A stretch of 64,000 nucleotides of DNA, from assembly GCA_029379385.1 (NCBI GenBank), contig CM055611.1, positions 9,114,001 through 9,178,000 on the forward strand, in the 5' to 3' direction. Below the pieces are notes generated by a model, which had not been told where the DNA came from, did no database searches, and worked only from the letters and a program-made list of their open reading frames with translations. This DNA comes from Quillaja saponaria. Its lineage: Eukaryota; Streptophyta; Magnoliopsida; Fabales; Quillajaceae. A program made the position numbers and the translations under genes. Positions 23,052-34,002 of this stretch are shown in pieces; position 1 is the first letter of the stretch, and every line of letters begins with the position of its first letter.

Positions 23052-26000
23052 ACCTACTCAACTCAACTCAACTCAACTAAGCCTTAAAATCTCAAACTAG
23101 TTGGGGTTGGCTATATGAATCATTTTCCTTCATTAATCCCTAGCACAACCATATCTTTCTCGATGACTGTCCCCCATGTAAGTTTCGGTCTCCCCTTCTC
23201 TGGTCTAACACCTGGCACCTGAACCAAGTCACCTTTTTTAACTACTACATCCATTGGCCGATGTTGGATGTGTCCAAACCAACATAGCCGATTCTCTCTT
23301 ATTTTCTCCTTAATAAGTGCTACTTCCACATTCTTATGAATCTCTTCATTTCTTATTCTATCCTTTCTGGTATGTCCTGTCATCCATCTCAACAGTCTCA
23401 TTTTGGCTACTCCCATCTTATGCGAATGTTGCTTCTTAACTACCCAACATTCGGTATCATACAGCATAATTGGTCTTTTTCCTTTCAATCTATTCAGAAT
23501 TTTAGGATCACATAAAAATCCTGAAGCACTCTGCCTTTCACCCACCCTGCCTTGATCCTATGGTTTACATCATGCTCAATTGCACCATCTTTTTGTATAA
23601 ATGACCCTTAAATACTTAAACACATCCTTTGTAGGGATTGTCTGACCGTCTAAAATTATATTATTCGGGCCTTCTCTAGTTTCACTGAAATTGCACTCCA
23701 TATATTCAGTTTTTTTCCACTCAATCTAAGGCCTTTAGATTCTAACGCGTTCCTCCACCTTTCTAGTTTAGAATTTAAACCTTCCCTAGTTTCATCTACC
23801 AACACGATATCATCGGCAAACAATATGCACCATAGAGCCCTATCTTGAATATTATAGGTAAGTTCATCTATGACTAAAACAAATAGGTAAGGACTTAAGG
23901 ATGAACCTTGGTGAACACTTATCGTGATCGGGAACTCTCTAGTCATACCATCTACGGTCCGTACCCTAGTCATTACTCCCTCATACATATCTTTAATAAC
24001 TTCTACATATTTAGTTGGGACCTTCTTCTTCTCGAGTGCCCACCACAAGAATTGTCTTGGCACTTTATCATACATGTTTTCTAAATCAATAAAGACCATG
24101 TGAAGATGCTTTTTCTTTTCTCTATATTTCTCCATTAATCTCCTAAATAAAAAATAGCCTCCATTGTAGATCTTTCTAGTATAAAGCCAAATTGATTCTC
24201 AGAAACTAGAGTCTCATTCCTAAGCCTACGCTCAATCACTCTCTCCCACAATTTCATTGTATGGCTAATAAGTTTTATTTCTCGATAATTTGAACAACTT
24301 TAAATATCTCCTTTATTCTTATAGATAGGGATCAACGTACTCTTCCTCCAATCATCAGGCATTTTCTTGGTTACTAAAATCTTGTTAAAAAGATTTGTAA
24401 GCCAAGTTACTCCAATATCTCCTAGGCATCTCCAAACTTCTATTGGAATATCATCTGGGCCCAATGACTTACCATTCTTCATCCTATGCATAGCTTCTTT
24501 AACCTCCTGTGCTCTAATCTGACGAACAAATCGGTGGTTCGTATCATCGAAGGTGTCATCAAGGTCTACAAAATCACCCTCTTGACTCTCCATTAAGTAA
24601 AGTATCAAAATAAGTTCGCCATCTCTCATTAATCTCGCATTCCTTAACTAAAACCCTATCAGCTTCATCCTTAATGCACTTAATACGATTTAAGTCTTTA
24701 GTTCGTCTTTCCCTTTGCTTGGAAAATCCTATAAATATCCTTCTATCCATCCTTTATCTCTAACTTTTGGTAAAATCCTTCATAAGCCTTGCCTCTGGCT
24801 TCCCTAACCGCTTTCTTAGCATCTTTTCTAGCTTGTCTAAAACATTTATAATTATCCTCATTTTTACACTTGTGTAATCTTTTATAACACTCTTTTTTAA
24901 CTTTAATAGCTTGTTGAACTTTTTCATTCCACCACCATGTCTCCTTAGTCGGAGGTTCATGTCCTCTACTTTCTCCTAACACCTCTCTAGCCGTATTCCT
25001 GATACGACTCACCATCTTATCCTAAATCATGTTAGGCTTACCCTCCACATTCCAAGGATTACCCTGTAACATTTTATCTTTAAAAAGAGCCATTTTCCCT
25101 CAATTCAAATTCCACTATCTAGTCTTAATACACTTATTACTTCTATGCTTTTGCTTCTGCCGCTTAACATTAACATGTGGAACCATAAGTTTGTGTTGAG
25201 ACACTAAATACTCGCTGGGTATAACTTTACAATCCTTACAAACCGCTCTATCAACCGGTACTAAAGGTGACTAAGTAGGACTCTCGTTTCTTAAAAAAAC
25301 GTGTTAGCTAAAATCAAGTCATATGCAACTGCAAAATCTAAAATAGACTATCCACCCTCATTCCTAATTCCATAATCATATCTTCCATGTACGCTCTTGA
25401 AACCCTTGTTAGTACTTCCTACATGACTGTTCAAATTAGCACCAATAAACAGTTTCTCACCTAACGGTACTCCTTGGACTATCTCCTCTAAATCATCCCA
25501 AAAAGCCTTCTTAATAGATTCTTCCAATCCTATTTATGGAGCATAGGCATTAATGATATTAAAGGCCTCCTCATCTATCATCAATTTCACTAAAATTATT
25601 CTATCATTCTTTCTCTTGATTTCAACAACCTCGTCTTTTAAATTTCTATCTATAATATTCGCCACTCCTATTTCTATTTCTAGTCTTATTGGTATACCAC
25701 ATCTTGAACCATGTTCTCTCTATCTCTCTAGTCCTTTTCTCCCACCTACTTAGTTTCTTGTAAATAAGCAATATTAATTATCTTTCTACTCATAGTATCT
25801 ACAAACTCTCTCAATTTACCAGTAAGAGTTCTTATATTCCAAGTAGCTATCCAAATCTTATCTTAGACTAGCTTCTTTACCCACACCCGCCTTCGATACG
25901 AGAACCCTTGCTTATTTTGCTACACACTCGGGCGCTGATGTGGCGCATCACTAAGGATGTGACGACCCAACCCTTGCTCATTTCTTACTACACCCGGGAT

Positions 26001-26155
26001 CTGATGCAGCGCGTCGCTAAAAGGGTTACGCCCCAACGAATATTCGGTAGGATTCATCGTTATAGGGTTTAACTAGTTTTACACTGGCAGTCAACCTATC
26101 GCAATCTTCCTCCTTTATCCAGGCTTGGGATCGGTAGAGTAACCTCTGACGGAGT
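23052..26155 (-). mobile_element. Near-full-length RTE-clade LINE, copy 1
   Basis: About 3.1 kb on the minus strand. The 5' end is near 26155; the 3' end carries the short tandem tail (TTGAG)n, seen on the plus strand as ACTCAACTCAACTCAACTC at 23056-23074, typical of plant RTE elements in place of poly(A). It is flanked by TATATAAG(A/G)TATATAAT at 23035-23051 and 26156-26172, a 17-bp target duplication with one mismatch. It encodes an APE-type endonuclease and RT in a single broken frame. It is more GC-rich than its surroundings. Confidence 0.9.
23120..25900 (-). pseudogene. RTE LINE endonuclease-reverse transcriptase, broken
   Basis: In minus order: an APE-type endonuclease region (about 25900-25100) with AFNIINAYAP and LFIGANLNSHVGS; a basic linker (ETWWWNEKVQQAIKVKKECYK, 24950-24880); and the RT N-terminus (MKNGKSLGPDDIPIEVWRC, about 24490-24434; MPDDWRKSTLIPIYKNKGD). 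The RT core follows ([50 protein letters not shown], about 23825-23780), then the C-terminal HKMGVAKMRLLRWMTGHT and the ENRLCWFGHIQHRP thumb/connector seen in RTE proteins. The FADD catalytic motif is intact. Stops at many points (for example 24299, 24300 region and 25020) inactivate it. Confidence 0.88.
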
Positions 26156-27458
26156 TATATAAGGTATATAATCCCAAATATAATAATTAAAATTCTTCCT
26201 ATGAGAATCTTTAAGTGGAGCACAGAGTTTAAAATGGATAAAGAATCATCTTTAGTTATGGTATGGATAAACTTTCCTAATATGCCCACTCATTTTTATT
26301 CTAATGAAAGTTTGTTCATAATTGTTAGTTTGATTGGAAAACCCTTAAAATTGGATAGAGCAACATCTTCAAGAACTCATCCAAGCATTGCTTGTGTTTG
26401 TGTGAAGCTGGATTTACTTAAACCTAGTTAAGAACATGTATGGATTAGATGTGATGAGGGAAGGTCTTTTCCAGTAAGTTGGCTATAAGGATGTGCCTAA
26501 TTATTGCACACATTGTTTAAGGCTTGGCTATGTAATGAATAAGTGCAAATCTCTCCAAGAAGATCAATACAAGTAACAATCACTAGAGACAACCAAGTTT
26601 CATGATGTAGGTGCTGTCAAGAAACATCAAGTTTCAAATAGCTCCAAAGTACAATCCTTTGCTTTGGAAGTTTTAGAGCAACGAATGGAAAGTTCTTCAA
26701 TGAATTAAAATCAAGGCTTATTGGCTGATGTTAATGCTTCTAAAGGAAATGTTTCTTCAATTTTAGAAGGCTATATAACAAGGTACCTCTTGAGACTATT
26801 CAAGAGAACCAGTACAACAAGGAGCAAGAAAGGGATAGTAAGGGTTGTCTTATTGATGTTCACGTTTCTCAAATCTTTAAGAATGATTCCAAGAGATTGC
26901 AAGTTAATAGTGGAAAATAGAATCAAGAACTCATCCAAATTTTTCAAGGGGACAATGGAAAAAAGTTTCAACAAGATGTTCAAGATTTGCAAGAAAATAA
27001 GGAAAGTATGTATGGAAGTAGGTCTCATTTAACTCATTTTCAAGGGGCTTCTGATGTTCCAATCAACTCGAAAGAGGATAAGGAAAGGGTTGTCCAATCT
27101 CTAAATTTTCAATCTAAGAGTTCAGAGAACAATCTCCAAGATCGTTTAAAATAACCGTTAAGTTTTACCCGGGATGGTGCTTCCGTTAGTTTGCTTAGAG
27201 TCAATCTTGCATGCATGATAGCCTCTTTTGGTAAACCCCCTAGTAAGGTTTGATTAAGTTGGCTATTTTGTAATGAGATAGTATCCCATCGTTTGTTTTA
27301 TTGTTTAAGTTAGCTTTTTTTTTTGTAATGGGATAGTTTCCCTGTTTTTGGCTTTGGTTAAATCTCCTTTTTTTTTTGTAATGGCTTAGACTATGCTCTG
27401 GCCCCTTTTTTTCTTTTTCTTTTTTATTAAATTAATAATTTAAAAATATATATATTTT

Positions 27459-28179
27459 GAGCATGTGTCCTGGATTTTTCAGGTAGTTAGTCCGATACTT
27501 GCATTTGATGAAGTTTGCTGATAACAATAGTTATCAAGCTAGCATTCAAATGACTCCTTTTGAGGCTTTGTATGGTAGGCAATGTAAGTCTCTTATTGGC
27601 TGGTTTGAGGTAAGAGAAAGTAAGCTCTTAGGACTTGAGTTGGTGCAAGATTCTATTGACAAGGTCCGTTTGATTCGAGAGCAGTTGTTAGCAATCCAAA
27701 GCCGAAAAAAAGCTTATGTTGATCATCGATGACGTGACTTAGAGTTCTCTGTAGAAGATCATGTTTTCTCACTTGTGTCACCCACTAAGGGTGTCATGAG
27801 ATTTGGTAAGAAAGGGATGCTCAGCCTAAGATACATTGGTCCTGTTTGATATCCTTGAGAGGATTGGAGCTGTAGCATATAAACTAGCACTTTCATCTAA
27901 TCTTACAAGAGTACATCCTATGTTTCATGTTTCTATGCTTCAGAAATATTTTTCAGACCCGTCACATATATTGCAACCACAACTAGTACAACTAGATGAA
28001 GACTTAGCATATGGGGAGCAACCAATAGCTATAATGGATAGACAAGTTAAAAACTTCAGTTTAAGCAGATATTTACCGTAGAAGTTGTTTGGAAGAATCA
28101 CACTAGTGAAGAAGCAGCTTGGGAAGTGGAGAACGTAATGCTTGAGCGGTATCCTCATCTCTTTGACACTTTAGGTTAG
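27459..28179 (+). pseudogene. Ty3/gypsy integrase C-terminus and chromodomain, broken
   Basis: Resumes the interrupted Pol. SYQASIQMTPFEALYGR (about 27529-27579), SLIGWFEVRESKLLGLELVQ and AIQSRKKAYVDHR form the integrase C-terminal side. The region at 27836-28074 with AVAYKLALSSNLTRVHPMFH and VSMLQKYFSDPSH leads into a chromodomain-like end: VWKNHTSEEAAWEVENVM, then LERYPHLFDTLG at the stop 28177-28179. Stops near 27730 and 28079 and frameshifts break it. The VHP.FHVSML and W...EATWE pattern places the element among chromoviruses. Confidence 0.87.
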
Positions 28180-28223
28180 TGATTAATTAGAAATTCAAAG
28201 ATCAAATTTCTTATGGGGTAGAA

Positions 28224-28622
28224 TGTGATGACCCTTACTTGTTTTCCTTGGTCATGTACTTAAATTTGACAGTAAAAGCTACTAATATATTAGAACTTTC
28301 TATTGAGCTCATACTATATTATATGTTGGATATATAAGATTTTGTAAATTTTGTAATTAAATTAATATCCTTTATGCTATTATTATTATTAACTAGTTAT
28401 TCTTTAAGAAAATTATAATAATAATAAATAAATAAATAATAATTTTATTTGTATCTTAAATTTTTTTCAAAGTATATGAAAAGGTATTTAAAATGATAAT
28501 AATAATAGAATAGTTATATTTATATATTATATTAAACCAAGGGAAGGCATTTTTGTCCTTACCCTCCCTTGGTCATTCTCCCCTCTTATATACTTGTGAA
28601 CCCAAAACAACGAATCATAAAC
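28224..28622 (+). mobile_element. Truncated start of the gypsy 3' LTR
   Basis: Starts TGTGATGACCC about 45 bp after the Pol stop and matches the first ~400 bp of the 14649 and 30027 LTRs, including GTGAACCCAAAACAA. Similarity ends near 28620, where the sequence switches to a copy of the K/E array. Confidence 0.85.
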
Positions 28623-30026
28623 TCTATCTTCTCTTAATGTGGTTGACTAAAACTTGTGGTTCTAGCAGGACTCTTCACTTGTTTATTTTATTCATCTGTT
28701 TTCTGTATCTTAACTCTTTTCCTTTCTCTATCTAGTCCTTTTCTTCTTTATTAAAATTCATCTTCTTTCTCTCTCGAGTTTGTTTTAATATTTTGATGAC
28801 TTTTTCTTTCTTTATCTTGACTTCTTATTTTTTATTTTTGACTTTTTTTTTTATGTCTTAACTTGTTCTTTCTTTATTTCGACTTTTTTTTTCCTCTCAT
28901 CGTCTTGAATTTTATTTAAATTTCTTTTTTCTTTATCTCCACTTTTTTTTTTCATCCTGACATTCCTCTTCTTCCTTTATCTTGACTTCTTCTATTTTCT
29001 TTGTCTCAACTTACTATTTTCACTTCTTTCTTTATTTCGATTTTTATATCAACTGCTTCTTCTTTTTTTTTTTCCTCAACTTAACTTCTTCTTCTTTCTT
29101 TGTCTCGACTTCTTTCCATTTTCTTCTCTCGACTTTTCTTTTCTCCTTCATCTTAACTTTTAACTTTGCTTTATTTTTTTCTTTATCTCGACTTCCTATT
29201 TTTTCATTATTTTGACTTCTTCCTCTTTCTTCATCAAGATTGACTTGCTCTTTTTCTACATCTTTACTTCTCTTCTTTCTTCATATCGACTTCTTCATTT
29301 TTGTTAATATCGACTTCTTCCTCTTTCTTTAAGTTGATTACTTCTTTTTTCATCTAGATTTTTTTCTCAACTTTTTCTTTTTTCATCTCGACTTTTACCT
29401 AGATTTTTTTCTCTTTTTTTGTCTCGACTTTTTCTTCTTTTTTCATCTCGACTTCTTCTTTCTTCAACTTGTCTATTATCTCAATTTCTCCTTCGACTTC
29501 TCCTTCCACTTTCAATTCCACTACCAATTCCCTTTCGATGCTTCTTTCTTTATCTCGACTTTTATATCCACTTCTTCTTTCTTCAACTTGTCTATTATCC
29601 CTCTTTGTTCATCTCTTTTTTCTTTTCTTTCTTCGTCTAGATGGACTTGCTCTTTTTCTACATCTTGACTTCTCCTCTTTCTTTATCTTGACTTCTTCAT
29701 TCTTTTTTATATCGACTTATTCCTCTTTCTTTAAGTCGATTACTTCTTTTTTCATCTAGAATTTTTCTTAACTTTTTCTTTTTTCATCTCGACTTTTACG
29801 TAGACTTTTTCCTCTTTTTTTGTCTCGACTTTTTCTTCTTTTTTCATCTCGACTTTTATATCTGCTTTTTCTTCTTTCTTCAACTTGTCTATTATCTCAA
29901 TTTCTCCTTCGAATTCTCCTTCCACTTCCCTTTCAACTTCTGCTTCTTTCTTTATCTCAACTTTTATATCTACTTCTTCTTTCTTCAACTTGTTTATTAT
30001 CTCAATTTCTTCTTCGACTTCGACTT
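28623..30026 (-). repeat. Duplicated K/E-rich array block
   Basis: Starts with GTGGTTGACTAAAACTTGTGG, then TTCTAGCAGGACTC, the same landmark as 13637-13680, and ends with GACTT (30022-30026) immediately before an LTR start, exactly as block 1 does at 14648. It is therefore a copy of block 1 and not an independent array. Minus-strand frames give KKEEVDIKVEIKKEAEVERE and DKLKKEEKADIKVEMKKEE, longest 29988-29752. It is longer than block 1 (about 1.40 versus 1.01 kb), consistent with repeat-number change. Confidence 0.8.
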
Positions 30027-30706
30027 TGTGATGACCCTTACTTTTTTTCTTGGTTATGTACTCAAATTTGACAGTAAGACTAATAGTAAATTATGATTTT
30101 CTAGTGAGCTCATATTATATTGTATGTTGGATATATAAGATTGTATGAATTTTGTAATTAAATTAATATCCTTTATGTACTATTATTATTAATTAGTTGT
30201 TCTCTAAGAAAATAATAATAATAAATAAATAAATATTAATTTTTTTTGTATCTTAAATTTTTCCAAAGTATATGAAGGGCCATTTTAAAAAATAATATTA
30301 ATAGAATAGTTGTATTTATATATTATATTAAACCAAGGGAAGGCATTTTTGTCACCATTCTCCCCTCCTATATACCCGTGAACCCAAAACAAAACTCACA
30401 AATCCTTAAAATATTTCTTTCTTTCACCCATTGTGCTGCCAAGTTGCCCTATATCCTTCCTCTTCCTCCAATAATCACATATCATTTCTCCCTTTCCATT
30501 GGTGAGCCACTATAAGCCATATACTTTATATTTCAGTGGGATAAAGAGTTAAGCTCTAACTCCCACTTGTGTATTTCAAGTATTCCTTGTGCCGATGACT
30601 TATGGAACTTCCTTTTCGTTACCCAAGTAAATAGGAGCAAAGTAGTAAATTAGTGAGGTAATTTCTTCATCCTTTTCTTATTATTGTTTCTAGCTTTGCT
30701 CCATTT

Positions 30707-30893
30707 CTTTCTTCTTCTTCTTCTTCTTCTTCTTCTTCTTTTTTATTTTTTTTATGTTTTTATTTTTTTATGTTTTTATTTTTTAATTTTTTATTTTTTA
30801 ATTTTTTAATTTTTATTTTTTTATTTTTTTATTTTTTTATTTTTTTATTTTTTTATTTTTTTATTTTATTTTTTATTTTTTTATTTTTTTCAC
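30707..30893. repeat. (TTC)n and TTTTTTA low-complexity tract in the LTR
   Basis: TTCTTCTTC repeated about ten times, then a long run of TTTTATTTTTT-like units. The equivalent site in the 14649 LTR (about 15357-15395) is short, so the tract expanded in this copy. Confidence 0.85.
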
Positions 30894-32498
30894 TCCTTAA
30901 CTCTATTTTAGTTGATATATTGGTTTTTTTTTTTTTGGCCCATTATTAGTTCATTGGAAAGTCTGCCTAGCTTTGCTTTACAAATTGAGTTTGATAAGTT
31001 TTACTTTTAGTATAAAATTTAATTGATTTCCTATTTATTAGTCTATTATACTTTGATGAACTTCTGTATATTAAAATTTTAGGCCTAGCACAAATGAAAT
31101 AACTAATTACTGTGGAGTTCACTAGAGTAGTACTACAAATCTCAAACTTTATTGGAATGAAATATTGGTTGGTTAACTAGTTGGTACTTAAAGTAAGAAT
31201 TCTAGAGCTAAGTTTTGGTTAAAAATATCTTTATGTACAAGTTTGTTAGCTCTATTTTGAAATCTTTATCTTTTTTTAATATTGTGGTGATGTTATTAAG
31301 TTCTTCAGAGACTCTTTCAATTGCTATTGTCTGAATCTAATCATTGGGATTTTGAACGTTTAACTTGGCATAACTTGTGAGTAGATAATACTCATTATGA
31401 CAGTTTTAAGTTTTACAAATATCTCTCCTGATCTCTTATTTTCCATAAAATTGTTACATTGTTTTTTTCTTAAAAGAAAAAATCATTAGGCACATTTTTG
31501 TTGATTAAGTATGAAGATTTTATCTTTAACTATATATCAATTTATCTTATTTCCTTATAATGTAGAGTTTTAAAAACTCGTGGGACAAGTCTTCAATTTA
31601 ATTAATTTTCTTTTAATGAGTGTTATGAAATATGAGCTGATTTGGTGATTTATCTTGACACTTTTGTTATTTGGACTTATTTGGTTTAAAATCTATTTAT
31701 AAAGTGAGATTGCTTCGTAAATGATAAAAATTTGTTTTGTTGAGTGTCTATGGATTATAGTATGATTATTGGGAACTTATGTGTGGAATCTTTTGATTTG
31801 ATATTTGACATAAATAATTGATATTGTTAGGAAATGACATGGATGTTGAAATTTTCATTGGATATATATTCTTTTTGGAAAAAACTTTGTATGAAACCAT
31901 AGTTAACAGTGGTGATGTTAGCTTTAATGCACCTTAGTTCAACCTCAGCTAGTAGGAGTGTTGCTATCCTTATATTAGGCTAAACACATGGATTGGATAA
32001 TTGGGCCATATAGAAGAGCATGAATTTTTAGCCCTATGCAGCAGGATTGATGTTGACTTTTGGGTTTAGATCCATAGGTTCGTTATAATATTCTAACTTG
32101 GAATCCTCTATTTTTCACTATGGTATAATTTTCTCTCTAAATTGGAAGATGACTATTCATTTCAAATTATTATGTTATTCATATGCTTTTATGGCTAGAC
32201 TTTTGATGAACGGACCTAATTTCTTTTTTCTTAAAATATTTGGTTCGAAATTATGTTAGTATCATATTCATATGCAATATTCATTTCCTTAAGTTATTTT
32301 ACCCTCCATAAAAGTTATTGTTTTATGCTTGTCATATTTCTGTTGTAGTGTGTGTTGTCTGCCCACTGGATATATGACTTGTTATTGTGGTTAATTATTT
32401 TTTTTAGATTTTTGATTAACTCAAGACCAATTCCTATAGGTTAGAGGAAACTAAATTTTTTTAAAAGTTGGTAGGCACGGCATGATCTAACCATGTCC

Positions 32499-32521
32499 TT
32501 TTTTTTTTTTTTTTTTTTTTT
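32499..32521. repeat. Poly-T tract in LTR
   Basis: An uninterrupted run of T not present at the matching position in the first LTR (about 17640). Confidence 0.8.
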
Positions 32522-32721
32522 AAATCTTTATGACTTATATAAACAACTAATAGTTTTGCAATATATATAGACTTGTAATATGAATTGAATTGAAAGTTAC
32601 ACTTTATTTGCCTTTGAATGTAGTTAGATATTTTATTTAAAGGCTAGTTTTGATTCAGACAGATCTTATTGCTTAGTCAAATGTTCCTTTGCCAATCATG
32701 GCCATTGTTAGGTTCGTGACA

Positions 32722-33701
32722 GACTTTCCCTTCCATTTCCCCTTCGACTTCTACTTCTTTCGTCATCTATAATTTTAATCTACTTATTCTTCTTTTTTCA
32801 AATTGTCTATTATCTTGATTTTCCTTTCGACTGTCACTTCTTCTTTAACTTCTGCTTCTTTCTTCATCTAGACTTTTATATCTATTTCTTCTTCTTTCTT
32901 CAACTTGTCTATTATCTCGACTTTGACTTCTATTTTCACTTTCAATTCCATGTCCTTTTCAATTTCTACTTCTTTCTTCATCTAGACTTTTATACCTACT
33001 TATTCTTTCTTCAACTTGTTTATTATCTCGACTTCCACTTCCATTTTCACTTTCAATTCCAAGTCCCTTTTGATTTTTACTTCTTTCTTCATCTTGACTT
33101 TTATATCTACTTATTCTTTGTTCTTCAATCTGTCTGTTATCTTGATTTCCCATTTGACATCCACTTCGATTTCTCATTTCACTTTCAGTTCCGCTTTCTC
33201 TTCGACTTTTACCTTCTTTCTTCATCTAGACTTTTATATCTACTTCTTCTTCTTTCTTTAACTTATTTATTATCTTGATTTTCACTTCGACTTCTACTTT
33301 AGCTTCCCCTTCCACTTTCAATTCCACTTCCCTTTCGACCTCTGCTTCTTTCTTCATCTTAACTTTTAGATCTATTTCTTCTTCTTTCTTCAACATGTCT
33401 ATTATTTTGATTTCTCCTTCGACTGTCATTTTCACTTCCACTTTCACTTTCAATTCGACTTGTGTTTTTTTTTTTATCAAGACTTTTATATCTACTTCTT
33501 CTTTTTTCTTCAACTTATCTATTATCTCGATTTCTCTTTTGACTTTCACTTTAATTTTCATTTCCATTTTCAATTCCACTTCCCCTTTAAATTCTGTTTT
33601 TTTCTTCAACCTGACTTTTATATCTATTTCTTCTTTTTCCAACTTGTTTATTATCTTGATTTTCCCTTCAAATATTACTTCTACTTTCAATTTCACTTTC
33701 C
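32722..33701 (-). repeat. K/E-rich coding-type tandem array, block 2
   Basis: Eight or so repeat units of about 110-135 bp, each marked on the plus strand by TTCAACTTGTCTATTATCT. The minus strand is open for 175 codons at 33753-33226 (the first ~17 codons are viral) with units like INKLKKEEEVDIKV and KKEAEVEREVELKVEGEAKV. From 33225 to 32959 the best frame changes, giving an Arg/Ser-rich reading, which signals a frameshift. TAG recurs at the same spot in several units (CATCTAGAC in place of CATCTCGAC or CATCTTGAC). The left edge is the gypsy target duplication; the right edge is the viral insertion. Confidence 0.75.
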
Positions 33702-33799
33702 GAGAAGCACACGCAAACAGTAAACAAAGTACAAAATTAAAATATAGAAACAAATAGAGTTATATTGTAGAGAATGAAACTTACATTAAGAGAAGCTAT
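33702..33799 (-). repeat. Left quasi-terminal repeat of the pararetrovirus
   Basis: Starts GAGAAGCACACGCAAACAGT and ends TTACATTAAGAGAAGCTA; matches 41065-41178 in the same orientation with several substitutions and a roughly 14-bp gap. Confidence 0.85.
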
Positions 33800-33995
33800 C
33801 ACAGATACAGATGATACAATATTTGTTACTAGGAACAACAAGTACAAGACTTGTACACAGGTGGTATGGATACAAGATCAAGAGAAGCACTCACTCATAT
33901 ATTACATGACTTAAACACTAAAAAACATTGAAGAAAAACTTATAAGAAAATTTCTGATTTTTTAAAACTTGTCGAACTCTAGAGGGTAATGACCC

Positions 33996-34002
33996 TTATA
34001 TA
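33996..34002 (-). promoter_or_regulatory. Candidate TATA box of the viral pregenomic RNA
   Basis: TATATAA on the minus strand, inside CTATATAAGGG. It lies downstream of the last ORF and about 200 bp before the terminal repeat that continues (in the circular genome) to the primer site, the expected location of a caulimovirid pregenomic promoter. Confidence 0.45.

Larger units (their letters stand above)
22354..27151 (+). pseudogene. DUF4283 / zinc-knuckle ORF1-like gene, split by insertions
   Basis: The first part (22354-22770) starts MSFRPKNSNKPNPS and reaches FKFILVGKFSHGRP and, after a frame change, HKAFVAIGL and KENFQRLW. The second part (26195-27151) resumes with RIFKWSTEFKMDKESSLVMVWINFP and PLKLDRATSSRTHPSIACVCVKLDLLKP, the core of DUF4283. 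A degenerate zinc-knuckle region follows (about 26500-26560), then a Gln/Asn/Lys-rich tail readable in another frame to about 27151. DUF4283 proteins with a zinc knuckle are the ORF1 nucleic-acid-binding proteins of many plant L1 elements. Confidence 0.72.
21384..27455 (+). mobile_element. L1-type, ORF1-only (DUF4283) element inserted in gypsy integrase
   Basis: Gypsy integrase stops at 21383 and resumes at 27459. TTCAAGAATGT (21373-21383) and TTTGAGCATGT (27456-27466) flank it as a diverged target duplication. The left part (about 21420-22170) is a leader rich in GCTACAGT motifs. The middle is a DUF4283 gene split by further insertions, and the right part (27150-27455) is a non-coding tail with repeated TTTTTGTAATGG and an A/T-rich end. 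No endonuclease/RT ORF2 of its own is present, so the copy was mobilised in trans or has lost ORF2. Confidence 0.65.
30027..32721 (+). mobile_element. Complete LTR at the right edge of the gypsy complex
   Basis: TGTGATGACCC at 30027 to TTCGTGACA at 32721, followed by GACTT (32722-32726). It aligns throughout with 14649-17850 apart from the composite insertion and small indels. GACTT precedes the 14649 LTR and follows this one, which identifies them as the outer boundaries of one original insertion. Confidence 0.88.

Noticed and set aside
28224..32721. A second independent gypsy insertion or a simple solo LTR
   Set aside because: The outer GACTT copies at 14644 and 32722 pair with each other, and the intervening K/E block copies the flank of the first LTR, so a rearrangement of one element is simpler.
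33275..33757. Plus-strand Ser/Thr/Phe-rich ORF of 160 codons
   Set aside because: Shadow of the minus-strand K/E frame 33753-33226, and it runs across the viral junction.
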